In this document: piece by piece, positions 45,190-55,700 of the stretch | Layout of the letters: the number at the start of each line of letters is the position of its first letter | Numbering within the stretch: position 1 is the stretch's first letter | Source: Commensalibacter nepenthis | GTDB lineage: Bacteria; Pseudomonadota; Alphaproteobacteria; Acetobacterales; Acetobacteraceae | DNA length: 64,000 bases | Assembly: GCF_029953305.1 (NCBI RefSeq) | Contig: NZ_JASBAN010000001.1 | Span: forward strand, 310,001-374,000 | Reading direction: 5' to 3' | Program-made: the position numbers and the translations under genes | The notes under the pieces: generated by a model | Database searches by the model: none | Told to the model about the DNA's origin: nothing | The model's input: the letters and a program-made list of their open reading frames with translations, nothing else

Positions 45190-45834
45190 ATGAATATTGT
45201 TAATATTTCAAAACAACGTTATACCGCAAAACGTTATGACAAAAATAAGCTTGTTTCCTATCAAGATCTGGAAAAACTGTTAACAGTTCTTAGAAACAGT
45301 CCCTCCTCTGTGAACTCACAGCCATGGCATTTTATTGTGGTCAATAATGCGACTTCACAAGACAAAATCTTGCCAGCTATTTTAGAGTTTAATCATGCTC
45401 GTATTACAGATTCATCCTATACAATTATTTTTTGTATCAAATCGACACTAAGCAATGATTATTTAAAACATATTCTTGATACAGAAATCAAAGATGGTCG
45501 CTTTACCAAGCCAGAAATAGCCCAAAGCATGGATAAGGATCGCCGTTATTTCATTGGATTAAACAGTGCCACGGATGAACAATTACACAGCTGGGAAAGT
45601 CACCAATTATACTTGGCTTTGGGACAATTTATGTTTGCAGCAGCCTCTATTGGAATAGACTCAACCCCAATCGAAGGGTTCGATGCACCAAAAATGGATG
45701 AACTGTTAGGATTAAAAGAAAAAGGTTTAAAAAGTATCGTCGTCGCCAGTATTGGTTATCACGCCGATAACGACAGCAATGCCAAAAGACCGAAATCACG
45801 ATTGCCAAAAGAGGAAATATTTACGTTTATTTAA
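45190..45834 (+). CDS. NAD(P)H-dependent nitroreductase (NfsB-like)
   Basis: 214 residues, FMN-binding nitroreductase fold. RYTAKRYDKNKLVSYQDLEK at the N-terminus, NSPSSVNSQPWHFIVV near residue 37 (flavin and substrate pocket), FMFAAASIGIDSTPIEGFD near 151 and a final RLPKEEIFTFI are typical of the NfsB/DrgA group. Different from bluB, which has the BluB-specific blocks. AAGGA precedes the ATG. Isolated gene. Confidence 0.88.
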   Translation: MNIVNISKQRYTAKRYDKNKLVSYQDLEKLLTVLRNSPSSVNSQPWHFIVVNNATSQDKILPAILEFNHARITDSSYTIIFCIKSTLSNDYLKHILDTEIKDGRFTKPEIAQSMDKDRRYFIGLNSATDEQLHSWESHQLYLALGQFMFAAASIGIDSTPIEGFDAPKMDELLGLKEKGLKSIVVASIGYHADNDSNAKRPKSRLPKEEIFTFI

Positions 45835-45896
45835 ATATTGTTTTAACCTTAGCATCACTCACAATTTGGTAAATCGTTGTTAATAAGAACATTAAT

Positions 45897-45924
45897 GAAA
45901 AGAAGCTACTTATAGCTTCTTTTC
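45897..45924. terminator. Terminator between convergent nitroreductase and secreted protein genes
   Basis: AAAAGAAGCTA (45898-45908) pairs with TAGCTTCTTTT (45913-45923), loop of 4. Works for either strand. Confidence 0.85.
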
Positions 45925-46031
45925 TTAGAAATAGATTTCAATGTTAACGTTCAGTTATTTTATGTATTTAAACATTTTTATTTAATAACTTATGAATAAT
46001 ACACAAACTTAATCGATAACATTAGTATCAT

Positions 46032-47120
46032 TTAATCAGGAATTACTGTAAAATGCGTTTGTGTTTCTTGATTAAATTGAAAAGTATTATCTGTTGGTTG
46101 ATCAAAAGTATTTACAATAGCGTGAGCAACACAATCTCCTGCCTCTAAATGAATAGGTAGTTTATTGTTTCCTGACATTTGTTTTATATCAACACCACGG
46201 CCACTACCACTTAATGTCATATCAGAAACAACATTGCTTGTTGACCAGTTAATAGAATTGCCTAAACCATGCATACTACTTTCAGTATCTTGCCACATAA
46301 ACTTTGTAGGGCTATGATTTAAGAAAGCTTCTTGACAGCTTCCATTTTTATAAACAGCAATCTGATTATGACCTTGCCAATTTTTCAATGTTGCCAGAGG
46401 ATTCATCATACTTGCATTACCGTACACACTTGTTAAAGTCCCTGCTGGAACTGTGTTGTTAGCCCCATCCTTTGTCACTGGTATTACCACATAAGATACT
46501 AAAGGATAGATACCAGGCGAAAATTCACCATCTAAAGAATATGTTTTTACAGCTTTTGGATTAGGCACTTTAATAATTAAATTTAAATCTGCTTTCATCG
46601 TATAATTTTGATTAGCAAAGTCTGATCCATCCATAGATAAAAATACACATCTACCTTTACCAAATTTCATTGGTATACCATCTGATAATTTATAATCATA
46701 ATTGAATGTTTGTACACCAGCCACATTTTGCTTAACAATTGCTGTATTATACGAATACCCACCATATTTATTAAAGATAACATTATAACCATCCGCTACC
46801 TCTCCTTGTGAAGGGCAAGCATCTGTAGTACTAGATAAAAGATTAAACAACGTTTCTGAATTTGTCTTGTCTTTACCAGACACAATATACTGCAGTGTCT
46901 TTGTTGTAAAACTACCTTTAATACCGTAAAATTTTGTTCCCTCGACGACATAATCTGGCAAAGTTACAGCAAAAAGATTTTTTTTATCAAAATTTAATGA
47001 TTGTTTTGTTAATTCTGCTTTAAATGGAATAACCTGATATCCATCTTCCGCATAAGAAGAAGTTGTATATCCAGTTAAATAACTAGACATAACAACAAAA
47101 GCTAAAAGTATTTTTTTCAT
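46032..47120 (-). CDS. Secreted protein of unknown function, 362 residues
   Basis: Signal peptide MKKILLAFVVMSSYLTGYTT, likely cleaved near SYA-ED. The mature protein is rich in Asn, Thr, Tyr and Gly with many short beta strands and a few Cys (ACPSQG, GRCVF, GSCQEA, GDCVAHA), arranged like a two-domain beta-sandwich. No family recognised. It is very AT-rich and flanked by about 180-190 bp of non-coding DNA on both sides. The composition resembles fimbrial or surface-adhesin subunits, but there is no chaperone or usher gene next to it, so I give no function. Confidence 0.7.
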   Translation of the reverse strand: MKKILLAFVVMSSYLTGYTTSSYAEDGYQVIPFKAELTKQSLNFDKKNLFAVTLPDYVVEGTKFYGIKGSFTTKTLQYIVSGKDKTNSETLFNLLSSTTDACPSQGEVADGYNVIFNKYGGYSYNTAIVKQNVAGVQTFNYDYKLSDGIPMKFGKGRCVFLSMDGSDFANQNYTMKADLNLIIKVPNPKAVKTYSLDGEFSPGIYPLVSYVVIPVTKDGANNTVPAGTLTSVYGNASMMNPLATLKNWQGHNQIAVYKNGSCQEAFLNHSPTKFMWQDTESSMHGLGNSINWSTSNVVSDMTLSGSGRGVDIKQMSGNNKLPIHLEAGDCVAHAIVNTFDQPTDNTFQFNQETQTHFTVIPD

Positions 47121-47269
47121 AAAATAATCCTGAATGTAATATTATATTATTTAATTTTAAATAAAAATTGTAATAATAAAATAGTTATTAATATATTATT
47201 ACTTTTATTATTATATCATAATATTTTATAAAAAATAGACTATATTATTTTTTACTTAAATATACAAAT

Positions 47270-47296
47270 AAAAAAGGACAGTAACAACTGCCCTTT
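47270..47296 (-). terminator. Terminator of the ABC importer operon
   Basis: AAAGGACAGT (47273-47282) pairs with ACTGCCCTTT (47287-47296), one mismatch; on the minus strand six T follow. Directly after the ATPase stop. Confidence 0.85.
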
Positions 47297-47300
47297 CTCA

Positions 47301-48068
47301 CTACCAATCGGACGTATGTCCCAATAAACCGAAAATCTCTCGACGGATTTTTAAAAGCTCCTTAGCATCCCGATGTCTTGGATAATCCATATCCAATTTG
47401 AACTCTCCAATAATATGCGCTGGGCGTTGACGCATCACAATGATGCGAGTTGCAAGCAACAAGGCTTCCTCAATATCATGCGTGACCATCAGACCTGTAA
47501 ATTGTTTATTTTGCCACAAATTCACCAACTCTTTTTGCATGGTAATACGGGTTAAACTATCCAGTTTTCCCAAAGGCTCGTCTAAAATTAATACACTCGG
47601 ATCATTGACCAACGCCCTAGCCAACGCAACACGTTGCGCCATCCCACCAGAAAGCTGTGATGGATACGCATTATCAAACCCTGCCAGTCCAATCATTTCC
47701 AACATATCGGATATGACTTTATCATCCTTTTTCTTTTGGATTTTAAAGCCCAATTCCACATTTTGTCGAACGGTTAACCAAGGAAACAAGGTTGGATCTT
47801 GAAACACAACAATGCGAGACGGATCAGCAGAAATAATTTCTTCACCATTGGCTTTGATTGATCCTTGTTCAGGATGCTCCAACCCCGCCACCATTCGCAG
47901 CAACGTCGATTTTCCGCATCCTGAAGGTCCCAAAATCACAACGAACTCATTGGGTTCAATCGTTAAATCGATATCTTCCAACACAGGCAAATCATGGTCA
48001 TCTAAACTATAACTATGACTGACATTCGTAATTTCGATTTTTTGTTGTTTGACCAAAGAATTTACCAT
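47301..48068 (-). CDS. ABC transporter ATPase, nitrate/sulfonate/taurine type
   Basis: 255 residues. Walker A GPSGCGKST (about 47-55), Q-loop in VFQDPTLFPWLTV, signature LSGGMAQRVALARAL and Walker B VLILDEPLGKLD. The C-terminal VMRQRPAHIIGEFKLDMDYP and RHRDAKELLKIRREIF fit the SsuB/TauB/NrtD group. It overlaps the permease by 7 nt and ends the operon. Confidence 0.93.
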   Translation of the reverse strand: MVNSLVKQQKIEITNVSHSYSLDDHDLPVLEDIDLTIEPNEFVVILGPSGCGKSTLLRMVAGLEHPEQGSIKANGEEIISADPSRIVVFQDPTLFPWLTVRQNVELGFKIQKKKDDKVISDMLEMIGLAGFDNAYPSQLSGGMAQRVALARALVNDPSVLILDEPLGKLDSLTRITMQKELVNLWQNKQFTGLMVTHDIEEALLLATRIIVMRQRPAHIIGEFKLDMDYPRHRDAKELLKIRREIFGLLGHTSDW

Positions 48069-48997
48069 TTAATACTTTCCTTTTGCCAACCTAAAAGACG
48101 ATTACGAACTTTAAATAACAATGTCATAAAGGAAGTACACATCACCGCCATAATTAACAAAGCTGCATACATATTGGGATAAGCTGCCCAGCCTTGCGCC
48201 CATTGCATATAGAACCCAAGACCTGCCTTTACCCCGAGCATTTCCGCCACAACCAGCATATAGAAACATGATCCCAATGCCATAAACATCCCAACAAACA
48301 CAAAAGGCAATGCTGCGGGAATAGCCACATGACGAATCAGGAACAAAGGTTTTGCCCCCATTGTTTTGGCAACATCGTAATAGCTGGGATTAACCCCAGC
48401 TATCCCTGACCAAGTCAATACTGCTACAGGAAAAGATGCCGCAAAAGCCATCAATAACTCGCCCGCGACAAAACTGGATGGAATCACGGCGAACAATAAA
48501 GGTAAAAACGCCACAGGTGGCAAAGGACCTAGAAAACGCAAGATGGGATGTGCCCAATAGCCAAAGAGCTTTGACCATCCCATCCCAACGCCAATAATAA
48601 ATCCAATGACACAACCAAGAATATACCCACCCACCAGCAACATCATGGAATGTGCTAAGGAATTGAGCAATTTAGCCCAATCGGTAATAAATACATCCAG
48701 TAATTCTTGGGGCGCACCAAAGAACGGTCTTGGCAACAATAATAATTTTGCTTGGATCAGTTCCCAAACACCAATAAATACCGCCAAAGCCAATAGCCAT
48801 GCGCCATAATAGCGCACTTTATTCAAAGGCAAAGTGACGACGGTTAAAAGCGCAATCACCAAACAACATAACGCAAAAGTAGCTGTTCTTGGAAAATCAT
48901 CCGCATTTGGAATAAAATAAGTCAGCCCTGCCGTCACCAACCAAGCCACAGAAGCAACAATTTGAGACCAATATGCGTTCTTTACAACTTGTTTCAT
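48062..48997 (-). CDS. ABC transporter permease, nitrate/sulfonate/taurine type
   Basis: 311 residues. The BPD_transp_1 domain covers about residues 110-300 with the coupling-helix EAA-like segment DVAKTMGAKPLFLIRHVAIP near residue 213. Upstream are two or three extra hydrophobic helices (residues 10-85), more than in SsuC. Its start overlaps the binding-protein stop (4 nt) and its end overlaps the ATPase start. Confidence 0.9.
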   Translation of the reverse strand: MKQVVKNAYWSQIVASVAWLVTAGLTYFIPNADDFPRTATFALCCLVIALLTVVTLPLNKVRYYGAWLLALAVFIGVWELIQAKLLLLPRPFFGAPQELLDVFITDWAKLLNSLAHSMMLLVGGYILGCVIGFIIGVGMGWSKLFGYWAHPILRFLGPLPPVAFLPLLFAVIPSSFVAGELLMAFAASFPVAVLTWSGIAGVNPSYYDVAKTMGAKPLFLIRHVAIPAALPFVFVGMFMALGSCFYMLVVAEMLGVKAGLGFYMQWAQGWAAYPNMYAALLIMAVMCTSFMTLLFKVRNRLLGWQKESIKW

Positions 48998-50031
48998 CCA
49001 ATAAAAAGATCCTGTGTCACTTTATTAGCATAAGTTTCAGAATTTAGACTCTGTGGAAATACACCAATCTTTTTCAGCTCGTTCGCATAAAACACCACAT
49101 TGTCACGTAATTGTTTTCCAACAGATTGTTCGTGCGTACCTTCTGTTTCTAAAATAGCAGCCAATTCTTGAGCAGATACTTTTGGTGCATAAGGTTCAAA
49201 CATCTTCGCAGCTTCCATTTTATTATGATGCACCCACTGCCCAGCTTCTAAAATAGCTTGTGTAATGGCTTTGGCAACCATTGGCTCTTTGCGAATTAAT
49301 GATCCACGTAGCCCAACCACACAACAAGCAATATGCTGCCATTTACCCTCCATGTTGGAATCAATGGATACTAATTGGTTTTTTGTTTGGAATAAATGTG
49401 CCAATGGATCATCCAAACCTGCGGCTTGTATTGCCCCTCGTTTCAATGCAAGCGGCAACATGTCTTCTGGAAATTGACGCCAATTGACATCTTTTTCAGG
49501 ATCAATGCCGATTTCTTTAAAACGCATACTAAAGAAATTCTTGGCAGGTCCACCAATATCGCCAACACCAATGGTCTTCCCTTTTAAATCTGCAAGCGTT
49601 TTAATAGCACCATTTTGCGGTGCCAATAAATGCAAACAGCCAGAATGTAATCCAGCCACTAATTTCACATCAAACCCTTGTTGCAAAGGTTTTAACCATC
49701 TTAATGCCATGCCTGATGCACCGTCTGCTTTACCAGTAGACATGGTTTCCAACATTTGATCAACGGAACCCGCAAAATCAATAAAATTCACATCAAGATT
49801 ATATTTCTTAAAGAACCCTTTTTGTTGAGCCACTGGAAATGCTGCTGTACAAATAGAATCCGCACTCCATGCCAAGGTTACCTTACGCGGTGTCCCTTCA
49901 ATTTTAATAGGCTCGCCTATATTCGGAAATGCTGTATCCATTTCTGCAGCCATTGCATGGCGCAATGGATTAACCAATAATGCCGCCCCAGAAGCAGCTA
50001 ATAATGAACGTGAAAATTGCCGCCGATTCAT
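48994..50031 (-). CDS. ABC transporter substrate-binding protein with Tat signal
   Basis: 345 residues from the ATG at 50031. The N-terminus MNRRQFSRSLLAASGAALLV is a twin-arginine signal ending near AMA. The mature part is of the SsuA/TauA/NrtA type: LAWSADSICTAAFPVAQQKG, VDQMLETMSTGKADGASGMA, GLHSGCLHLLA and LKGKTIGVGDIGGPAKNFFS. An upstream start at 50046 is possible; GGGG before 50031 favours the shorter form. Tat export suggests folding or cofactor loading before secretion. Substrate unknown (aliphatic sulfonate, nitrate or similar). Confidence 0.88.
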   Translation of the reverse strand: MNRRQFSRSLLAASGAALLVNPLRHAMAAEMDTAFPNIGEPIKIEGTPRKVTLAWSADSICTAAFPVAQQKGFFKKYNLDVNFIDFAGSVDQMLETMSTGKADGASGMALRWLKPLQQGFDVKLVAGLHSGCLHLLAPQNGAIKTLADLKGKTIGVGDIGGPAKNFFSMRFKEIGIDPEKDVNWRQFPEDMLPLALKRGAIQAAGLDDPLAHLFQTKNQLVSIDSNMEGKWQHIACCVVGLRGSLIRKEPMVAKAITQAILEAGQWVHHNKMEAAKMFEPYAPKVSAQELAAILETEGTHEQSVGKQLRDNVVFYANELKKIGVFPQSLNSETYANKVTQDLFIG

Positions 50032-50180
50032 AAGATTAAACCCCATGTTAAATTGTAAAAGAAAAGGAAATATAGAATAAAATAGATTAATAGTAGTATG
50101 TAATTAGTTTATTCAAAAATACAATCTTATTTTCAAGTACAAAGATTAAAAGCACTATAATTTTAAGTATAAATTAAGCA

Positions 50181-50213
50181 AAAAATTGCCTTATTCTTTT
50201 CAATGAACAAGGC
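50181..50213 (-). terminator. Terminator of the type I secretion/glycosyltransferase operon
   Basis: GCCTTATTC (50188-50196) pairs with GAACAAGGC (50205-50213), one mismatch; on the minus strand a T-rich tract follows. It lies 8 nt after the stop at 50221 and marks the end of the six-gene operon. Confidence 0.8.
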
Positions 50214-50220
50214 TTTTATA

Positions 50221-51504
50221 TTATTTTTTATAATTTTGTATAGCTCTATCCGCAGGCGAGTTCCCTAGATTCAAGGACGGCGTTCGATGATGAATTAAAT
50301 CATCAATCAATGTTTCATAATTTTTAAGATATTCATCCATGGACAGGCTACGTTCTGCTTCAGCCCGTGCCCCTTTACGAATAGATTGCGCAAGTTTTTT
50401 ATCCTCTAAAACTTCTAGAATCCGATCCGCTAATGCATCATGATCTAAAAATGGGGTTAATATTCCCGTAACACGATCTGCGATAAATTCTTGTACTGGT
50501 TGTGTATCACTAGCGATAATCGGACACCCCGTTGCCATTGCCTCTCTTAAAGACCAAGATAAAACAAACGGATACGTCAAATAAATATGCGCATCAGAGC
50601 GTTTTAAAACACTATTAAACACATTATACGGAACTTGCCCTGAAAAATGCACCCTCGACATATCAAGTTTTTTATGCACTTCTTTTAACATGTAGTCACG
50701 CCAAGACATACCACTTTCCAAACTGGCACCATAACTTACCTGTTCTCGACCAATCATGAGGACTTTAACGTCTGGACGTTCTTGCAGTAATTTTGGCAAT
50801 GCCCGCATGAAAATATGAAACCCACGATAGGGTTCTAGCCCTCTGGCGACATAAGTCACCAGCTTGTCATCTGGTTTAACAACAAAATCCTTTAATTCCA
50901 AATCGGTTTTATAAATCGATGGATCAGGACTACATTTTTTAAGATTAACCCCTTCCCTTAAAATCGTAATTTTTTTCTGAGCCCAATCGGGATAGGTTGA
51001 ATGTTGAAATAATGTTGGCGTCTGCCCCCAACCTGGATTGGTTGCTGAAACCAGATTAATTGTATTTTTAATTCGCACGCGCGCAGGCAACATTTCATCA
51101 GCTGGGAATTCAGGATCAAAATCCACATCCAATCCAGAAGAATGATAGTAAAATTCAGTATAGCTTAAAACAGGAACATCGGGGTATATGTCTTGTAAAT
51201 TTAACATTTCTCCCCACCCTTGATGCCCAATAATAATATCAGGGGTCAATCCTAGATTTTTAAGGGTTTTGATCGTTTGATAAACAGCATCCCCTCTTTT
51301 CATTGCCAAATCAAGCTCTCCCAAAGGAGCAGGCAACCCTTTGGCTGGCTCGGGAACTTGATAAAAAACTGAGCGTACTCCCTCAATTCTAGCGTTCGAA
51401 GGTTGGCTGATAAACACAATCTCATTATCAGGTTGCTTGGCAAGATGTTGAACGATATGTAAATATTGCCCAGGAAAATTCTGATGAATAAATAAATATT
51501 TCAC
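50221..51504 (-). CDS. GT4-family glycosyltransferase
   Basis: 427 residues. The N-terminal domain begins MKYLFIHQNFPGQYLHIVQH. The nucleotide-sugar domain has YVARGLEPYRGFHIFMRALP (about 219-238), VKVLMIGREQVSYG, HFSGQVPYNVFNSVL and the donor-binding FVLSWSLREAMATGCPIIAS (about 320-339; the S-W-S-L-x-E form is seen in this GT4 subgroup). Cytoplasmic. Last gene of the secretion operon, 101 nt after the ChW-like gene. Confidence 0.9.
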   Translation of the reverse strand: MKYLFIHQNFPGQYLHIVQHLAKQPDNEIVFISQPSNARIEGVRSVFYQVPEPAKGLPAPLGELDLAMKRGDAVYQTIKTLKNLGLTPDIIIGHQGWGEMLNLQDIYPDVPVLSYTEFYYHSSGLDVDFDPEFPADEMLPARVRIKNTINLVSATNPGWGQTPTLFQHSTYPDWAQKKITILREGVNLKKCSPDPSIYKTDLELKDFVVKPDDKLVTYVARGLEPYRGFHIFMRALPKLLQERPDVKVLMIGREQVSYGASLESGMSWRDYMLKEVHKKLDMSRVHFSGQVPYNVFNSVLKRSDAHIYLTYPFVLSWSLREAMATGCPIIASDTQPVQEFIADRVTGILTPFLDHDALADRILEVLEDKKLAQSIRKGARAEAERSLSMDEYLKNYETLIDDLIHHRTPSLNLGNSPADRAIQNYKK

Positions 51505-51605
51505 GACGATACCAATTCAGTAATATTTTACCTTGCCCTATATCCTTTGATCCAAGCACAAGGTAAAATTGTCACACTAAAGTTATAAAAAACAAATACA
51601 AAATT

Positions 51606-52688
51606 TTATTTTGTTTTCTTAATTGTGGCTTTTGTCGTTACCTTACGCTCCATCGCTTTTAAAGCGGCTTCTTTCGATGTTGATGTTTTTAATTTTATAT
51701 TGCTTCGCACTGATTTTGCTGGGACTATTTTTCTAATAGTTTTTTTCGGTGCCTCGGTTTCCAAAGGAACAGAAGCCGTGCTTGAAACACCAAAAGATTT
51801 TCCATCAGCAATAGAGATTAATTCAACGCGGACTGCCTCTAAGGGGGCAACAGATTCCGCAGACAACATTGTCGCATCTTCTACAGGTCCAACTTTTGTA
51901 CCATCAACAAAAGTAGCACTTAAACGAACATGATATTTTTTCGCAGCCTCATCGCTCAATTTAATGCTGAGCCCACATAATGGTAATCCCATACCGCGGC
52001 TACCGCAGAACTGGTTGCCTTGATGCCAAGGGGACATCCATCCTTTTCCCAACAAAGCTTGATATTCGATGTCTTCTGGTTTGATATAATTATTGATATT
52101 CAATCCAAACCCTTCGATCCAAGTTTTGCTATCTGGAATACCAATCCAATCGCCCAATTTTACAGAAACGTCACCCATTCGTTGAATATGAGCAAAAATA
52201 GAAATGCTATTTTCAGAATCTGTTGCGGCTTGTTTGACAGCTGTTTGTTGTTCTTGTTGAGCAATATTGGCATATTCTTTGACAGCGGCAACTGGAACAA
52301 CATCATTGTTATTTAGAGCAATAATTTCGGGTGCGTCATTTAAACGCACGACTTGTAACTTAGGTGCTGGCAATTGACTGGACGGATTTTGATAAACAGT
52401 CACTAAAATCAAACCAGCCCCCCCTGAAATTCGGATCAGAGCAGCATTTTTTTCGGCACCCAACCAGCCATCTTTTTCAAAAGTTTCAATTGACACATGT
52501 GCCGACTGTTTGAATGGCGGCAAAGAAATACGCAAACCAGGGAAACCAAAATCATCTGCTGGGGCTTGTTCTGGTGCATGATAAATACAATACAATCCCA
52601 CATCTAAGCTCATCAAATGACCGTTGACATTTAAATCAATCACTCTTTGTTGTTGCCCTTGCCTTCCTTGATCTTTGCCTTCTGACAT
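51606..52688 (-). CDS. Protein of unknown function with a ChW-like segment and Lys-rich tail
   Basis: 360 residues, no signal peptide or TM segment. The N-terminal region has VIDLNVNGHLMSLDVGLYCI. The middle (about residues 155-270) reads IFAHIQRMGDVSVKLGDWIG, later LLGKGWMSPWHQGNQFCGSR and GMGLPLCGLSIKL, which resembles the ChW repeat (GW...W...G...G..G..LRLEAIKIKL) of surface proteins. The last 50 residues are Lys/Thr/Ser-rich. It lies inside the type I secretion operon between two glycosyltransferase genes. It may be the exported substrate or an intracellular partner; no C-terminal RTX or secretion signal is evident. AGGGAAA precedes the ATG. Confidence 0.75.
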   Translation of the reverse strand: MSEGKDQGRQGQQQRVIDLNVNGHLMSLDVGLYCIYHAPEQAPADDFGFPGLRISLPPFKQSAHVSIETFEKDGWLGAEKNAALIRISGGAGLILVTVYQNPSSQLPAPKLQVVRLNDAPEIIALNNNDVVPVAAVKEYANIAQQEQQTAVKQAATDSENSISIFAHIQRMGDVSVKLGDWIGIPDSKTWIEGFGLNINNYIKPEDIEYQALLGKGWMSPWHQGNQFCGSRGMGLPLCGLSIKLSDEAAKKYHVRLSATFVDGTKVGPVEDATMLSAESVAPLEAVRVELISIADGKSFGVSSTASVPLETEAPKKTIRKIVPAKSVRSNIKLKTSTSKEAALKAMERKVTTKATIKKTK

Positions 52689-52778
52689 TTATATTTCCCT
52701 ATTTTGCAGTAATTATTATATTTGAATTAATTTTATTTTTTTATTATCTAACTTAACCAGTACAACATTGCGGCATAA

Positions 52779-55700
52779 TTATCCATCATCTAAATGTTTT
52801 GCCTTTCTATTATACCGCAACTGTTTACAAAGAGTTAATAGCATATCATTTTGTTCAGGAATAGTCATTAAAAGCGATAAAGCCCATCCCCTTTGCGTAT
52901 TTTTTATTCGTTGTGCAATTGCACCTATATCGAAGGCAGCGGTTGACAATCCCGAGCGCCATGCAATGCTAAGCGCATAACACCATGTTTCTGGCCAAAT
53001 CGCTGGAAAAAAAGCCATGTCTGCATTTTGTTGTTTGACCAAAGCAATTGCCTCTTCCTCCTTATAAGTACCTGTAATAAACAAACGATCTGATTGCTCA
53101 AAGATACGATCATCAACCGTTCGACCAACCAAAACAAATTCCAAAGGCAGCGCCCTTTGATCCGCATCTTTGACCAACGCTTTGATAATATTAAATCCCT
53201 TTTCAATACCAATCGCACCAATGATACAGACTCTAAATCGACCTGAGTTCATGATAGGTTGTAAATATAAATCAGCCTCGGCAACTTGAGAAAAATAGGC
53301 GAGCTGTTCGATCGATAAATCAGGGCGATCATCCTCTAATTCTTGGATTTGTATCCTTTTTAATTTAGGAAAATGCTTTGAAATTCGGTCTTTCGTATCT
53401 TCAGAAGGCACAATAATCGATCGTGCTGCATTTAACTCTTTCTGTGAACGCGAGAGCCATTGTCGTATTTTAATAGGGTTTTCTTCGTCAAAGCGATCAT
53501 TACCAATACATTGCTGACATACATCCATATCCTCGGGTTCACCACAATAATGTTCTTGCGGATTAATCAAAGATATTCTAGGACAAAAAGACATATAATC
53601 ATGCAGATATACCTCATATTCAATTTCTAAATCTTGTAATAAATTACGAACAGCTACATGATGACCCGCAAAATGATGAACTTGTATTATTAAAATATTT
53701 ATACTCTTTAAAAATTGTAATAAAATACTATATTCCGATGGCAAATTAAACACAAGATTAGGATATAGGTCTTCAATCTCAATTTTAGTTGATAGAGTTG
53801 ATTTGAATTGTATTTCAATACGACACGCATCACCTAATAATGTCGGACGCAGGAATAACGCTATTCCTCCTTTTAAACGCCAATCACTGGCACGTTCCTG
53901 TACGGCTCGTTCCACACCCCCACCATAAGTATGGGTAATAAACAAACCATATTGCAAGGATTTACCGAGTTTCTCTTGCTTTCTTTCAAATTCCTTTAAC
54001 CGATACAAATCGATTTGACGACGTATAATACGCAAAAAATCTCGATCAATATACGCCATGACCATTTCATCATAGTCGGGGTAAAATTTATTCAAAATAG
54101 CAATATTACGTTTTAATAATGCATTTTTATTATTTTGAAAGGAAACGCCCCCTTTGTGACCCACAAAAACATCTGCTGCTAAAACATGTCGCCAGCCTAA
54201 ATGCTGAGCGCGCATGCAAAAATCATTTTCCTCGCCATATCCTTGTGCAAATAAATTCTCTCTAAACAGCCCCACTTGATGCAAACAATCATGACGAATA
54301 AACATACAAAAACCATGCGCTGTCGGCACATCAATTATTGTTTTCTTATTGATTTTTCTGACGACATTCATCAAACATGTAACGGAATTTAAGTCTGGAA
54401 CAGGATTTGCTTGGTCATGATAAGGATACGAGAAAATACTAGCATCATTCGAAAAAGGCGTAACCGTTCCAATCGCCTGATCGCTATAGGCAGCATCCAG
54501 TAAACCTTTAAGCCATCCCTTTGGCACCAACGTGTCACTATTTAATAACACCACATCATACCCAGACCAAGCCATCATTCCTGTATTTACAGCACCTGGA
54601 AAGCCAAGATTTTTCAAATGATGTATCATGAAAACATTATCGTGATTGACCTGGGATTCCAGCCATTCTATTAACTCGATATCTGGCGAGCAATCATTCA
54701 CAATCTGTATCTTCACTCCTTTGGGCAATGTTTTCAAAACTGATTGCACACAGGATATTGTTTCTTTTTTTCCTTTGTAAACAGGGATAATGACAACAAT
54801 ACCTAATCCTAGATATTCCGATATTTGAGGATAACTCCCCTTGTAATATGCAGATACTGGCAGATAATGTTCATGTTTTTTATTATTTTTCCTATATCGA
54901 TTCGTTTTGCACTGTAATAATAATGGATCAATTGGACTACCAGTTAAATGCCTGCCATACGCATCCGTAAAAGAATAAGACCCTGGTGAGAATTCCTTTA
55001 TATCAATAAAAAATTGCTTGGCTTTAAAAAGAGGAAATTCCAAAGTTGCTACATCGAATTCTGTTTCGGCTTGCACCTGATTACACAGAGTATTTTGCCC
55101 GTCATACACGTCAATCGTTGAAACGCGATCAGCTTCTGCTGGATACCATAACCAGCCTTTGACACAGTGATCATTACTTTCGACAAAACCTTCTGTGCGT
55201 ATAATTGCTTGTAAATCAATAGGGCTGCCAACCAGTGGTTTTTCCTGTGTTTCAATGGATAGGAAAGAAAAATGCTCCCACCCCTCTGGTAGAGAAAAAA
55301 AAGGGTCTTTTGTTTCTAAAATTAAAATATCATCTAAAAATACAAAAAGCGTTTGGCGTTTTCTGTTATCAATCCACACCTGTCCCAAAGAGCCAATAAC
55401 ACCACAGCACCCTTCTTCTCCGCCATCCCTAACAATTTCTCTAATGGTTGACCATGAAGTCTTCGCTGGGCAATAACGAGACAATAAATATTGTATCGCT
55501 TCAATGGCTTGAGGAAATTCATTTCTGTGCACATGTATGATTGCTAATACGACCCACCCTTGATAAAAATCAAATTTTTTAATTAAAGGCATAAGCAATC
55601 GATATGCATCATTATATCGTTGCTGTTTTAAAAGCAACATCACCAAATCAAAAGTAATATTTGGATTATGTTCTGCCAATCGATGGGCACGATCCATCCA

